Shown: one piece after another, positions 20,294-29,779 of the stretch
Numbering within the stretch: the stretch's first letter is position 1
Layout: each line of letters opens with the position of its first letter
Assembly (NCBI RefSeq): GCF_001632845.1
Contig: NZ_CP011994.1
Span: 1,612,001-1,676,000 of the forward strand
Direction of reading: 5' to 3'
DNA: 64,000 bases
Source of the DNA: Ectothiorhodospira sp. BSL-9
GTDB lineage: Bacteria > Pseudomonadota > Gammaproteobacteria > Ectothiorhodospirales > Ectothiorhodospiraceae
Notes under the pieces: model-generated
What the model was told of the DNA's origin: nothing
Seen by the model: only the letters and a program-made list of their open reading frames with translations
Database searches by the model: none
Made by a program: the position numbers and the translations under genes

Positions 20294-21379
20294 TCAGGCC
20301 TGTTCACGGACCTTCCGCAGCACCTCGGCCCCTTCCCGGATCATCTCCTCCGTGGTGGCCCAGTTCACGCAGGCATCGGTGATGGAGCAGCCGTAGCGCA
20401 GCTGCGACCGATCCTCCGGCATGGGCTGATTGCCTGCCTCCAGGAAGCTCTCCACCATCAGACCAACGATGGACTGATTGCCCTCGCGGATCTGGTGCAT
20501 CACATCCTTCATCACCAGTGGCTGCAGTTCCGGCTTCTTGGAAGAATTGGCATGGGAGCAGTCCACCACGATGTTCTTCGGGATGCCCGCCTTCTCCAGG
20601 GCCTGCTCGGCCAGGGCCACCGAGACCGTGTCGTAGTTGGGCTGACCATTGCCGCCGCGCAGTACCAGATGCCCATAACGGTTACCCCGGGTGCGCAGGA
20701 TCACCGACTGGCCATCACTGCCGATCCCCAGAAAACTATGGGGACTGGAAGCCGACAAGATGGCGTTCACCGCCACGCCCAGATCCCCATCCGTGCCATT
20801 CTTGAAGCCCACCGGCGTGGACAACCCCGAGGACATCTCCCGGTGGGTCTGCGACTCTGCCGTGCGGGCGCCGATGGCCGTCCAGGCGATCAGGTCCCCG
20901 TAATACTGGGGCGCGATGGGGTCCAGGGCCTCGGTGGCCGCAGGCAGGCCCAGCTCGTTGATGTCCATGAGGAAACGCCGCGCCTTGGCCATCCCCTCGT
21001 CGATCCGGAAGCTGTCATCCAGATAGGGGTCGTTGATGAAACCCTTCCAGCCCACCGCAGTACGGGGCTTCTCGAAATACACCCGCATCACCAGCAGCAT
21101 GGTGTCGGACACCTCGTCGGCCAGCACTTTCAGCCGCCGCGCATAATCCAGCCCCGCCTCCGGGTCGTGGATGGAGCAGGGCCCCAGCACCACGAACAGC
21201 CGCGGATCCTTGCGATCCAGGATGTCGCACAGGGCCTGACGCCCCTGCAGCACCGTGTGCTCCGCCGCCTCGGACATGGGCAACTGGGACTTGATCTCCC
21301 GAGGCGAGGGCATGTAATCCACGGAGGCGATGTTGAGGTTGTCGGTCTGTGCGCTGCTCATACGGCGTGTCCGGGTCAT
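20294..21379 (-). CDS. aroG: 3-deoxy-7-phosphoheptulonate (DAHP) synthase, class I
   Basis: First enzyme of the shikimate pathway; condenses phosphoenolpyruvate and erythrose 4-phosphate in the cytoplasm. Class I alpha motifs are clear: VVLGPCSIHDPEAGLDYARR, MRVYFEKPRTAVGWKGFIND, GSDGQSVILRTRGNRYGHLVLRGG split over two strands, and DCSHANSSKKPELQP with the metal ligands. 361 aa, the usual size. ATG at 21379 or 21361 (MSSAQ) are both possible. The AroF/AroG/AroH isozyme type cannot be decided by eye, so the symbol is provisional. It has no evident link to EPS synthesis. Confidence 0.94.
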   Translation of the reverse strand: MTRTRRMSSAQTDNLNIASVDYMPSPREIKSQLPMSEAAEHTVLQGRQALCDILDRKDPRLFVVLGPCSIHDPEAGLDYARRLKVLADEVSDTMLLVMRVYFEKPRTAVGWKGFINDPYLDDSFRIDEGMAKARRFLMDINELGLPAATEALDPIAPQYYGDLIAWTAIGARTAESQTHREMSSGLSTPVGFKNGTDGDLGVAVNAILSASSPHSFLGIGSDGQSVILRTRGNRYGHLVLRGGNGQPNYDTVSVALAEQALEKAGIPKNIVVDCSHANSSKKPELQPLVMKDVMHQIREGNQSIVGLMVESFLEAGNQPMPEDRSQLRYGCSITDACVNWATTEEMIREGAEVLRKVREQA

Positions 21380-21485
21380 GTGAATGGCAATCTGGTCAGT
21401 TTAACGCGAAAAGCTGGGGCTGTGCGTTGCGGGGTGGGGGATAGCCCAATAGACTGAGTCGTCAAATCCTGGATGATTTCGGCCC

Positions 21486-22826
21486 ATGACCCTCAAAGAG
21501 CAACTCACCCGGCATGCCCTGCTGCCGCTGCATGAATGGCTGCGGGGGCGGAACACCATTCGGGAATGGAAACGGTTTCGCGCCAACGATCGACTCTCGC
21601 CCGAGGCATTCCGGGAGCTACGCCTCACCAAGCTGCGGCAACTGCTGCAGCACTGCGCCCATCATGTTCCCTACTACCGCGAGGTGTTCGAGCAGGCCGG
21701 CATCACCGACCCGGGGCACTGCGGCCTGCAGGATCTACAGCGCCTGCCCATCCTGGAGCGTTCCATCCTCCGAAACGAGGGCAATCGCCTTATTACCGAA
21801 GGCTGGGAACCCCGGCTCATCCGCTACAGCACCGGCGGCTCCACCGGCGAGCCTTTGGTGTTTTATACGGACAAGCATCGCGAATCCTGCCTCAACGCCC
21901 AGAAACTGCGGGCCCGGTCCTGGTTCGGTGTGCATCCGGGGGATCGGCAGGTGGACTTCTGGGGCTCGCCCATCGAGATGTCCCGGCAGAGCCGCGTTCG
22001 CGTCCTCAAGGATCGCTGGCTGCTCAACCAGGTGGTGCTCTCCGCATCCAACCTCACCCCGCAGCGCATCGCCGACTACCTGGACTTCCTCGGCCATTTC
22101 CGGCCCCGCCTGATCTACGGCTACCCCACGGTGATCTATCGCGTAGCCCAGCATCTGCTGGAACACCCGGGCCTGTTGGGCGATTACCGCCCGCGCCTGA
22201 TCGCCTGCACCTCCGAGATGCTCCTGCCCCACCTGCGCGAGACCATCACCCAGGCCTTCGATTGCCCCGTGGCCAATGAATATGGATCCAGAGACGGCGG
22301 CCTGATCGCTCACGAATGCCCCGAGGGGCATCTCCATATCATCGCGGAGCAGGTCATCGTGGAAGTGGATCAGCCGGACGACAACGGCGTGGGTGATCTG
22401 CTGGTGACCAACCTGGATGGCTACGGCATGCCCTTCATCCGCTATCGCATCGGGGATCGCGGCGCCCTGACCGACGAACCTTGTCCCTGTGGGATACCCC
22501 TGCCGCGCCTTCGCGAAATTCAGGGCCGGGCGAACGATTTTCTGGTGGGGCGCGATGGCCGCCTGATCCACAGTTCCACCGCCAACTACATTCTCCGCGA
22601 GATCCCCATTCTCCGGCAGTATCAATTGCGCCAGCGGCCCGATCACAGCTTCGACCTGACCATGGTTCCGTCCCGCCCCCTGACGGAAGGGGAGCAGGAC
22701 CATATCCGCGCTGGCCTGTGCCGCATCCTGGATGAATCCGTGGCGGTGCGTTTCCAGCCGACCGAGAGTATCCCTCCCGAGAAGTCTGGCAAGTATCGCT
22801 GGGTGATCAGTGAGGCAGCGGCATGA
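21486..22826 (+). CDS. CapK-like phenylacetate-CoA ligase family adenylase
   Basis: Member of the ANL adenylating superfamily, CapK/PaaK branch (446 aa). The ATP-binding P-loop is YSTGGSTGEPLVFYTD. The core motif EYGSRDGGLIAHEC, the arginine region GYGMPFIRYRIGDRG and the Cys-containing CPCGIPLPRLREIQGR are all present. CapK relatives in capsule clusters are thought to activate an acyl or amino acid group for polymer decoration; the substrate is not known. It is divergent from the DAHP synthase gene and opens the second block of EPS genes. No acyl carrier domain is attached, but two free carrier proteins are encoded at 30.7 and 32.7 kb. Confidence 0.85.
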   Translation: MTLKEQLTRHALLPLHEWLRGRNTIREWKRFRANDRLSPEAFRELRLTKLRQLLQHCAHHVPYYREVFEQAGITDPGHCGLQDLQRLPILERSILRNEGNRLITEGWEPRLIRYSTGGSTGEPLVFYTDKHRESCLNAQKLRARSWFGVHPGDRQVDFWGSPIEMSRQSRVRVLKDRWLLNQVVLSASNLTPQRIADYLDFLGHFRPRLIYGYPTVIYRVAQHLLEHPGLLGDYRPRLIACTSEMLLPHLRETITQAFDCPVANEYGSRDGGLIAHECPEGHLHIIAEQVIVEVDQPDDNGVGDLLVTNLDGYGMPFIRYRIGDRGALTDEPCPCGIPLPRLREIQGRANDFLVGRDGRLIHSSTANYILREIPILRQYQLRQRPDHSFDLTMVPSRPLTEGEQDHIRAGLCRILDESVAVRFQPTESIPPEKSGKYRWVISEAAA

Positions 22827-22935
22827 GTGTGACCCCCAAACACCTGAGCCCGCTGCCATGCCTCAAGTGATGAGTTTGCTCAGGGCCCATCGACGAGATG
22901 CTCATGACAACGGGAACGCTAGCGGAGAAGTGCCC

Positions 22936-23916
22936 ATGATGACCCCAAACCTGATCGGGGCGATGCGCCCCGTCATTCGCTGGTTGGCCCCCGGAGAATC
23001 TCAGGCGCGTTTGTCCATCCTGATTTACCACCGTGTACTCCCCGAGCCCGACCCTTTGTTGCCCAGCGACCCGGATGCCGCCACCTTTCGATGGCAGATG
23101 CAGGTGGTCTCGAAATTATTCAATGTCGTGCCCTTGTCGGAGGCGGTAAAACGCCTGCAAAACGGCACTCTGCCGCCCCGTGCCGCCTGCATCACGTTCG
23201 ATGACGGCTACGCGGACAACCACGACGTGGCGCTCCCCATCCTCAGAGAGCAGGGCCTGCCGGCCACGTTTTTTGTAGCCACCGGCTTCCTCGATGGCGG
23301 CATGATGTTCAACGACCGCGTGCTGGAGACCATTCGCCGTATGCCGTCGGGGGACCTTGATCTGGTGGATATCGGTCTTGGCAAGCGCCGTATCGACGGC
23401 CTGGGCGAACGCAAGGCCCTGATCAAGGAAGTGATTCAATCGGTGAAGTACCTGGAGAGCGGCGAGCGCGAGGAGAAGGTCGCACAACTGGCGGCCGAAT
23501 GTCCGCAGGCCTTGCCCACAGATCTGATGATGACCTCGGCACAACTGAAGGGCCTGGATGCCGCCGGTATGGAGATCGGAGGCCACACCCACAGCCATCC
23601 GATCCTGGCGCGCCTCGAGGATGATCAGGCTCGGGCTGACATCCTCAAGGGCAAGGAGATACTGGAATCGCTGCTAAGTCATGATGTGCGTCTGTTCGCC
23701 TATCCCAATGGCAAGCCGGGTTCAGACTATTTGGCAACACATGCGGAGATGGTGCGCGCCTGCGGTTTCGACGCCGCTGTGTCCACCGCCTGGGGCGTTT
23801 CCACAGCGCAAACCGATCGTTACCAACTGGCCCGATTCACACCCTGGGATGCCACGCCAGGCCGCTTTGGCCTCAGGCTGGCCAGAAACCTTCTCAACTG
23901 CCATCGCCCTGATTGA
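22936..23916 (+). CDS. Polysaccharide deacetylase family protein
   Basis: CE4/NodB-fold deacetylase of about 326 aa. Motif 1 is AACITFDDGYADNHDVALPIL with the catalytic and metal-binding Asp pair. The His motif is GMEIGGHTHSHPIL, and LFAYPNGKPGSDY corresponds to the arginine/proline region. The N-terminal ILIYHRVLPEPDPLLPSDPDA is typical of deacetylases in exosortase/EPS loci. I chose the ATG at 22936 because GGAGAAG lies 5 bases upstream; frame-open codons before it overlap the adenylase gene and give an unlike N-terminus. Probably acts on the same polymer as the DUF3473 enzyme. Confidence 0.87.
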   Translation: MMTPNLIGAMRPVIRWLAPGESQARLSILIYHRVLPEPDPLLPSDPDAATFRWQMQVVSKLFNVVPLSEAVKRLQNGTLPPRAACITFDDGYADNHDVALPILREQGLPATFFVATGFLDGGMMFNDRVLETIRRMPSGDLDLVDIGLGKRRIDGLGERKALIKEVIQSVKYLESGEREEKVAQLAAECPQALPTDLMMTSAQLKGLDAAGMEIGGHTHSHPILARLEDDQARADILKGKEILESLLSHDVRLFAYPNGKPGSDYLATHAEMVRACGFDAAVSTAWGVSTAQTDRYQLARFTPWDATPGRFGLRLARNLLNCHRPD

Positions 23917-23986
23917 TTCCCGCCTGCCGTCTGCGCCTCTCCAATCCCTGTGAGGTGTGTCAGTCGGATCTCTTTCAAAGGCAGGA

Positions 23987-25234
23987 TCACCGGCCCTCAA
24001 GGTCGGAGCACGGGACGGAAGACTCGCTCCGGGCATGGATGGCGCGGAAGATCTCGACGAGTTCCGGGATGCGATGCTGCCATGCGTTATCACGGGCATG
24101 ACGCAGTATCGCCTCTGTGTCCCATGTGGCTGTTAACGCTTGATGCAGGGCGTCCTCAAGGGCCTTGGCGTCTCCGAAGGGCACCAGCAAACCCACATCC
24201 GGTGAGTTGACCACTTCCGCGTTACCACCCACGCGGGTGGTAACGATGGGAAGACCGCAAGCGGAAGCTTCAAGGAATACATTGGCCCAGCCTTCGAAGC
24301 GTGTGGCCAATACAAAGACATCACCGGCGGAATAGAGGTATCTCAGTTCATCGGGGGATACCGGCCCGAGAAGATGGACACGGTCCTCCAGCTGAAGGTC
24401 CTGGATTTGTTGTCTGAGTTGCGGTTCGTTGTTGCCCTCGGGCGTGGCTCCACCGGCGATTGCAAAATGCAGGTCCGGGATCCGTTCAAGCAACGACGGC
24501 ATCACCTCGATCACGCGATGAAAGCCTTTTCGTTCCGTTAATCCACCCACCGACACCAACAGGCGTGCATTGGCAGGCAATCCATACCGCTCGCGACCTG
24601 ACACCCGGTCCTCTGGTCCGAAGCGATCAAGATCCACCCCATTGCCCACAACTCGCACATGATCAGGCGGATGTCCCCAGGCAATGGCATCCTGACGTAA
24701 CGAGTCGGCAACGGACAGCACTAAAGACGCCCCCTTGAGCGCCTGTTGGATTTGTTTTTTTTCCATTGGGCTGCGCTCGAACCGCCTCAGGCTACCTCGA
24801 AGCGTCACCGTGTAAGGGCAGCCAAGCCATCGGCTAAGCAGTTTGGCGGCCACGCCATCTGGATAGATAAAATGGGCATCAATGATGTCGAAGCGATGTT
24901 CCCGCTTCAGTCGACGCATGAGCCTCCAGGATCCAAGGGCCTGAAACCAGCCGTCTGTCCATTTGAGAAAGCCTGGAAACGAAAAGTAGCGTGGATGATA
25001 GACATCAATACCATCCTGGGTCTCGTGCAGAGGCAAGCGAGGACGGTATTCTGGTTTGAATCGTCTCAGTAAACCTTGAAAGGGAAACCAAGGTGCTGGG
25101 GCCACGACCACCAGTTCCAGTTCCTGAGCGACACGGCGCATGCGTTCCCGAACAAACAATCCGAAGTTGGGCTGGCTTGAGTTCGGGTATACATGGGTGT
25201 AAACCACGAGCCGAGGGCGTCGTTCAGGTGACAT
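23987..25234 (-). CDS. GT4 glycosyltransferase
   Basis: GT-B glycosyltransferase of about 415 aa. N-terminal RLVVYTHVYPNSSQPNFGLFV, acceptor-side AHFIYPDGVAAKLLSRWLG and donor-side motif RFEGWANVFLEASACGLPIV with the family-4 Glu positions. LLVSVGGLTERKGFHRVIE marks the start of the second Rossmann domain. The ATG at 25234 gives an 11-bp overlap with the upstream glycosyltransferase gene; a longer frame would intrude deep into it. The two are probably translated together and act in sequence on one repeat unit. Donor unknown. Confidence 0.88.
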   Translation of the reverse strand: MSPERRPRLVVYTHVYPNSSQPNFGLFVRERMRRVAQELELVVVAPAPWFPFQGLLRRFKPEYRPRLPLHETQDGIDVYHPRYFSFPGFLKWTDGWFQALGSWRLMRRLKREHRFDIIDAHFIYPDGVAAKLLSRWLGCPYTVTLRGSLRRFERSPMEKKQIQQALKGASLVLSVADSLRQDAIAWGHPPDHVRVVGNGVDLDRFGPEDRVSGRERYGLPANARLLVSVGGLTERKGFHRVIEVMPSLLERIPDLHFAIAGGATPEGNNEPQLRQQIQDLQLEDRVHLLGPVSPDELRYLYSAGDVFVLATRFEGWANVFLEASACGLPIVTTRVGGNAEVVNSPDVGLLVPFGDAKALEDALHQALTATWDTEAILRHARDNAWQHRIPELVEIFRAIHARSESSVPCSDLEGR

Positions 25235-26441
25235 GGCTCTTCTCCAGGGGGCCCAGAGAGGCACGGTAAACGCCCTGATAGCGTGCAACACTGGTGCTCC
25301 AATTCCGTTCCTGCTCAACAAAGCGCCGTCCGGAGGCCCTGACGCCATCCCAGTCCGACTCTCGTGTGAGGGTTCCGATAATGGTTTCAGCGAGGGCCTT
25401 GGAGTCTCCCGCTTGGAACAGCCAACCTGTTTCGCCGTGGCGGATCAACTCCCGGTGTCCGCCCACGTCGGATGCAACCAGTAATCGACCCTGCGCCATG
25501 GCTTCTAGTGGCTTGAGCGGGGTTACCAGTTCCGTTAGGCGCATCGATAAGCGAGGATAAACAAGGAGGTGAACAAGATCGTAATAGGTCTGTATTTGCT
25601 CGTTGGGGATGCGGCCGGTGAAGATCACATCTTTCTCGACGCCCATGCGCGCGGCCTGCTGCTTGAGGTTATCTTCCTGTGGTCCTCCGCCGACCAATAA
25701 TATCCGTATATCCGGTGCCTGCTGTTTGATCAGCGGATAAGCGTCGAGCAGCAGCCTTAAACCTTCATAAGCATAAAAAGATCCGATAAAACCCAGCACG
25801 AGGCAACCTTTCAGGCCCAACGACTCTTGCAGTGTCGGATCGGCCTGGCCGCCCAATGTGAAACGGTCCGGGTCGACTGCGTTTGGGATGACGGTGACCT
25901 TTTCCGGCGGGACACCCCGGTCAATGATGTCCTTGCGTAGCCCCTCGCAAATCGTCGTGACGTGGTCTGCTCGCTTGAGCGCAAATGTTTCCAAGGCACG
26001 ACTTAGACGGTAGCGGAGGCCTCCCTCACGACTCGTTCCGTGATCCACGGCGGCGTCCTCCCAGAAGGCGCGCACCTCGTACACCACGGGTATGCCGAGC
26101 CGTTTCCCCACCCATAACGCTGGTAAGGCGTTCAAAACCGGTGAGTGAGCATGCAGGATATCGGGGCGGAGGGTTTCGGCAAGCCGCCTCAAGCGCCGAC
26201 TTAACTGTTGCATCAGACGCAATTCCCGAAGTACCGGCAGTTTGGGTAGATCGGCTGGAGTGCGATGGAAGTGCAGCCCTTCCACATCCTCCTCAAGCAC
26301 CCCGTTCCCCGTATGTTTCGGGCTGGTGAGGTGGAAGGTTTCCCAGCCAAGCCGGCGCTGCTCCTTCAGGATGGCGACGGTACGAAATGTATAGCCGCTG
26401 TGGTGGGGGATGGAATGGTCAAGGATGTGTAGGATTTTCAT
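25224..26441 (-). CDS. GT4 glycosyltransferase, exosortase A-associated (Daro_2409/TIGR04063-like)
   Basis: GT-B glycosyltransferase of 405 aa. The N-terminus MKILHILDHSIPHHSGYTFR and LGWETFHLTSPKHTGNG are diagnostic of the Daro_2409 subfamily found only with exosortase A loci. Further motifs are VYEVRAFWEDAAVDHGTS, GFIGSFYAYEGLRLLLDA and the donor region LTELVTPLKPLEAMAQGRLL. First gene of a two-gene minus-strand unit with the following GT4. It is divergent from wecB with 221 bp between the starts. The specific sugar is unknown. Confidence 0.92.
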   Translation of the reverse strand: MKILHILDHSIPHHSGYTFRTVAILKEQRRLGWETFHLTSPKHTGNGVLEEDVEGLHFHRTPADLPKLPVLRELRLMQQLSRRLRRLAETLRPDILHAHSPVLNALPALWVGKRLGIPVVYEVRAFWEDAAVDHGTSREGGLRYRLSRALETFALKRADHVTTICEGLRKDIIDRGVPPEKVTVIPNAVDPDRFTLGGQADPTLQESLGLKGCLVLGFIGSFYAYEGLRLLLDAYPLIKQQAPDIRILLVGGGPQEDNLKQQAARMGVEKDVIFTGRIPNEQIQTYYDLVHLLVYPRLSMRLTELVTPLKPLEAMAQGRLLVASDVGGHRELIRHGETGWLFQAGDSKALAETIIGTLTRESDWDGVRASGRRFVEQERNWSTSVARYQGVYRASLGPLEKSHVT

Positions 26442-26662
26442 GGGCTTGGGGAATGGCTGTTGGGGCGTGCGTGCAGGACATGAAGCCCTGGGCGCCTAAG
26501 ACGGCGGGTGCTTGAGTGGCTCCGCCGGGAAGTGTGCCGGTTCTTGGGCCGGCTTGCCAAATTCTTGGTCACATTTTAACTCCAATGGGCGGGAAGTAGG
26601 GCAGAGCTTCAATTCTGCAGGTTCACCGACTACCATGGAGTTCGTTCCAAGGAGAGTTCCCT

Positions 26663-27793
26663 ATGCCCAGTTCGCAGCTGCGCCCGATTCTGTGTGTCGT
26701 TGGCGCTCGTCCCAACTTCATGAAAATCGCCCCCATCATGCGGGCATTCCGTGAAGAAGGCATACCCGCCTGGCTCCTGCATACCGGACAGCATTACGAT
26801 GAGGAGATGAACGCCTCTTTTTTCAGGGACTTGGGCATACCCGAACCCGATGTCAATCTTGGTATCGGTTCGGGAACCCACGCACAGCAAACAGCGGACA
26901 TCATGCGTAAGGTCGAACCGGTGATGGACGAGCAAAATCCTGCCGCCGTGCTGGTCGTGGGTGATGTCAATTCCACCATTGCCTGTGCGCTCGTCGCTTC
27001 AAAGAAGGGCATCCCGGTGATCCACGTGGAAGCGGGGCTACGGAGCGGAGATCGGAGCATGCCTGAGGAAATCAATCGGGTGCTCACGGATCAGATATCC
27101 GATCTGCTCTTTACAACCGAGCGCTCAGCGGCGGATAACCTGGTTCGTGAGGGCATCGACATCGAGCGGGTTCACTTCGTCGGTAACGTGATGATTGACA
27201 CGCTTTATTACAATCTCCAGAGCGCCAAGCCGGTTGCCGAGACCCTGGCGGAATATGGTCTCGATCCCAGGATCGCTCATGATCCTGCAGGATTCGCCTT
27301 GGTAACGCTTCATCGGCCATCCAACGTGGATGACCCCAAGATTCTCGGCGGTATCGTGGATTGCCTGAGCCAGATTTCTCGTGATCTCCCCTTGATCTTC
27401 CCTATTCACCCCCGTACCCGGGGGAGGTTGGAGAGCTTCGGTCTGATGGAAAAGCTGGCCTCGAACCGGATTACATGCACTCCACCGATGGGGTATCTGC
27501 AGTTGCTGGGGATCATGAAGGAATCTCGCGTCGTTCTCACGGATTCCGGGGGCATTCAGGAGGAAACCACTGCGCTAGGCATCCCCTGCATCACCCTGCG
27601 CGAGAACACGGAACGGCCGATTACCGTGACGGAAGGGGGCAATGTGCTCGTGGGGCATGACCCGCAGCGGATCATCGCGGCTCTGGGGGAGGCAATCAAT
27701 CACCGCAGGGGAGAACCAATGCGCCCGGAGCACTGGGATGGTAAAGCCTCTCAGCGGATCGCGTGCATCCTCCGGGCCTGGTTGACGTCATAG
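26663..27793 (+). CDS. wecB: UDP-N-acetylglucosamine 2-epimerase (non-hydrolysing)
   Basis: Converts UDP-GlcNAc to UDP-ManNAc, a precursor for ManNAc or ManNAcA residues of surface polymers. GT-B-like fold, 376 aa, the usual length. Conserved segments: VVGARPNFMKIAPIMRAF, TGQHYDEEMNASFF, VHVEAGLRSGDRSMPEEINR, VTLHRPSNVDD, LTDSGGIQEETTALGIPCIT and LRENTERPITV. AAGGAGAG precedes the ATG. Its presence suggests that the locus makes its own ManNAc-type donor. The 3' end converges on the second amidotransferase gene with 24 bp between stops. Confidence 0.94.
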   Translation: MPSSQLRPILCVVGARPNFMKIAPIMRAFREEGIPAWLLHTGQHYDEEMNASFFRDLGIPEPDVNLGIGSGTHAQQTADIMRKVEPVMDEQNPAAVLVVGDVNSTIACALVASKKGIPVIHVEAGLRSGDRSMPEEINRVLTDQISDLLFTTERSAADNLVREGIDIERVHFVGNVMIDTLYYNLQSAKPVAETLAEYGLDPRIAHDPAGFALVTLHRPSNVDDPKILGGIVDCLSQISRDLPLIFPIHPRTRGRLESFGLMEKLASNRITCTPPMGYLQLLGIMKESRVVLTDSGGIQEETTALGIPCITLRENTERPITVTEGGNVLVGHDPQRIIAALGEAINHRRGEPMRPEHWDGKASQRIACILRAWLTS

Positions 27794-27817
27794 CATTGGC
27801 ACCCATCATGGCGCTTC

Positions 27818-29659
27818 TCAGGGGCTGTGTGGACCCCTGGCATCATGTGACTCCATCCACAGATCCAGCATCATCAAGATCCACACCATCTCCCCATAAT
27901 AGGCCGCATGCTGCTGGTGCAATTGGATGAGCTCATCAATGAAGGCAGGCTTCATGATCCTCCGCCCCTTGAAGCGCAGCAGGCCATCGTAGGCCATCTC
28001 CCTGAGCGGGGGATGGTCCTGCATCCACACCCCGAACGGCAAACCAAACCCGTGTTTCTTCTTGTGGATGATCTCATCGGGCAGGAAGCCCGTCATGGCT
28101 TCCTTGTAAAAGTGCCGCAAACGCCCCTTTGAGGCCTTCATGCGGGAAGGCACACGGCAGGAAAACTCAATCAGGCCGTCATCGAGCATCGGATACACCA
28201 CATCCACACCCGCCAACTGGCACATACGACTCACCTTGCGCAGATCGTTGTCCGCCAGGGTCTGCTGCCAGTCCAGGTACATCATGCGGTTCAGTGCCGA
28301 GGCCTCAGCGGGGCGGTGGTAGATATCCCTAAGGAGTGACCAGGGGGCATCTTGATCCACTCGCCCCAAAAAATCCGGCTGGAACATGTCGGCCAGAGTC
28401 AGGCGGTACAGATGGTTGTAGGTCTGCAGCCGGTCGGGCAGCGGGACGCGGGCCTGTTCCACATAGCTGCGGGCCTTGCCCAGCAGGGGCACGCCTCGGG
28501 GCAGCCTCGTGAACAGGGGCTCCAATAGGGAACGGCGCAGCGGCCCTGGCAGGCGGCCCCAGAGTTCGAACACATCCTGCTTCACGTAACGGGCATTGCC
28601 GGCAAAGAGCTCATCGCCGCCATCCCCCGCCAGCATGCGCTTGATGCCGGCATCCGCGGCCATCCGCGCACAGAAGTAGGCGGGCAGGGCCGAGGAGTTG
28701 CCGAAGGGTTCATCGTAGGCCGCCGCGATCAGCGGCACTGCCTCCACCACGTCCTCGGGGGTCACATAGTATTCATGGGCCCGGGTGTTGAAATGGCGCG
28801 AGGCCGTTCGGGCGTATTCCATCTCATCGTAGCCCGGAGCATCGAAGCCGATGCTGAAGGTGTCGGCCTCGCCGGGGCGCTGCCGGGCCAGGAAGCCGCT
28901 CACCGTGGAGCTATCCAGCCCGCCGCTGAGAAATGCCCCGGTCTGTGGCTCATCGCTCAGGCGTTGCACCGAGGCCTCCAGGCGCTGGCGCAACTCCTGC
29001 CCCAGGGCGGCCCCGTCGGCCCCGGCCGGTTCCTGGAACACCGGCTGCCAGTAGGGCTTCACCCGGGCCGGGCCCTCGCCTTCCAGGATCAGGCACTGGC
29101 CGCCCTGGAGCTTTTCCAGCCCGTCATACAGGCTGACCGGGGCTGGCAGCATGTGGAAGAAGAGATAATGAAAGAGGCCGTTGGGTGTGACTCGCCGCTC
29201 CATCCCCGGATGGGCCAGTACGCTGGCGGCCGAGGTGCCGAAGGCCACACCGCCCGGAATGCGGGAGAAGAACAGGGGGAACTGGCCGATGCGGTCGATG
29301 CCCACCATCAGGCGGCGGTTGTCCGGGTCCAGCACGCAGGCGGAAAAGTCTCCACCCAGGTGCTCGAAGGTGCCCAATCCGTGCCGCTGGTAGGCTTCCA
29401 GCAGGGCGGTCGCCGGGCTGTGGTCACGGGCCAGCGCGGCGAGTTCAGCTTCATGCCACTGGGGGTGCCCCACAATGGCCCCGATCACGCCGCCGGGCTG
29501 TCCCGCCACCCAGCCATCCCGCGTCGTGCAGGCACCACCCCGCGTGTTTTGTGCATCTGTCTGGGCGCTGGGCATGGCCTGCAATGCATCGGCGCACGCG
29601 CCCCCAGTGTGGCTGGCCCCCTCGCCATCCGTGATGAACCATCCGCAGAGTCCTGACAT
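27818..29659 (-). CDS. Asparagine synthase-like amidotransferase 2
   Basis: Second asparagine synthase-type protein of the locus (613 aa). The synthetase domain is complete: FLSGGLDSSTVSGFL PP-loop, DEPFGNSSALPAYF and AGDGGDELFAGNARYV. The N-terminal domain begins MSGLCGWFITDGE, so the cysteine is residue 5 rather than residue 2. The usual class II glutaminase needs its Cys as the N-terminal residue after Met removal, so this domain is probably inactive or uses another nitrogen source. Glutaminase-less relatives make amide or lactam bonds with free amines. Divergent from the methyltransferase gene. Acceptor unknown. Confidence 0.88.
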   Translation of the reverse strand: MSGLCGWFITDGEGASHTGGACADALQAMPSAQTDAQNTRGGACTTRDGWVAGQPGGVIGAIVGHPQWHEAELAALARDHSPATALLEAYQRHGLGTFEHLGGDFSACVLDPDNRRLMVGIDRIGQFPLFFSRIPGGVAFGTSAASVLAHPGMERRVTPNGLFHYLFFHMLPAPVSLYDGLEKLQGGQCLILEGEGPARVKPYWQPVFQEPAGADGAALGQELRQRLEASVQRLSDEPQTGAFLSGGLDSSTVSGFLARQRPGEADTFSIGFDAPGYDEMEYARTASRHFNTRAHEYYVTPEDVVEAVPLIAAAYDEPFGNSSALPAYFCARMAADAGIKRMLAGDGGDELFAGNARYVKQDVFELWGRLPGPLRRSLLEPLFTRLPRGVPLLGKARSYVEQARVPLPDRLQTYNHLYRLTLADMFQPDFLGRVDQDAPWSLLRDIYHRPAEASALNRMMYLDWQQTLADNDLRKVSRMCQLAGVDVVYPMLDDGLIEFSCRVPSRMKASKGRLRHFYKEAMTGFLPDEIIHKKKHGFGLPFGVWMQDHPPLREMAYDGLLRFKGRRIMKPAFIDELIQLHQQHAAYYGEMVWILMMLDLWMESHDARGPHSP

Positions 29660-29779
29660 ATGCCTGTTCGCCTGTGGGGATTGGGTTATATACTTCGTGG
29701 CTTAAAAATCATCCATTCAGCGGGTCATCATAAAACATCCATGCCCCTGGGGGCATCCGGCCCGGTCAACTGGCTTGCC

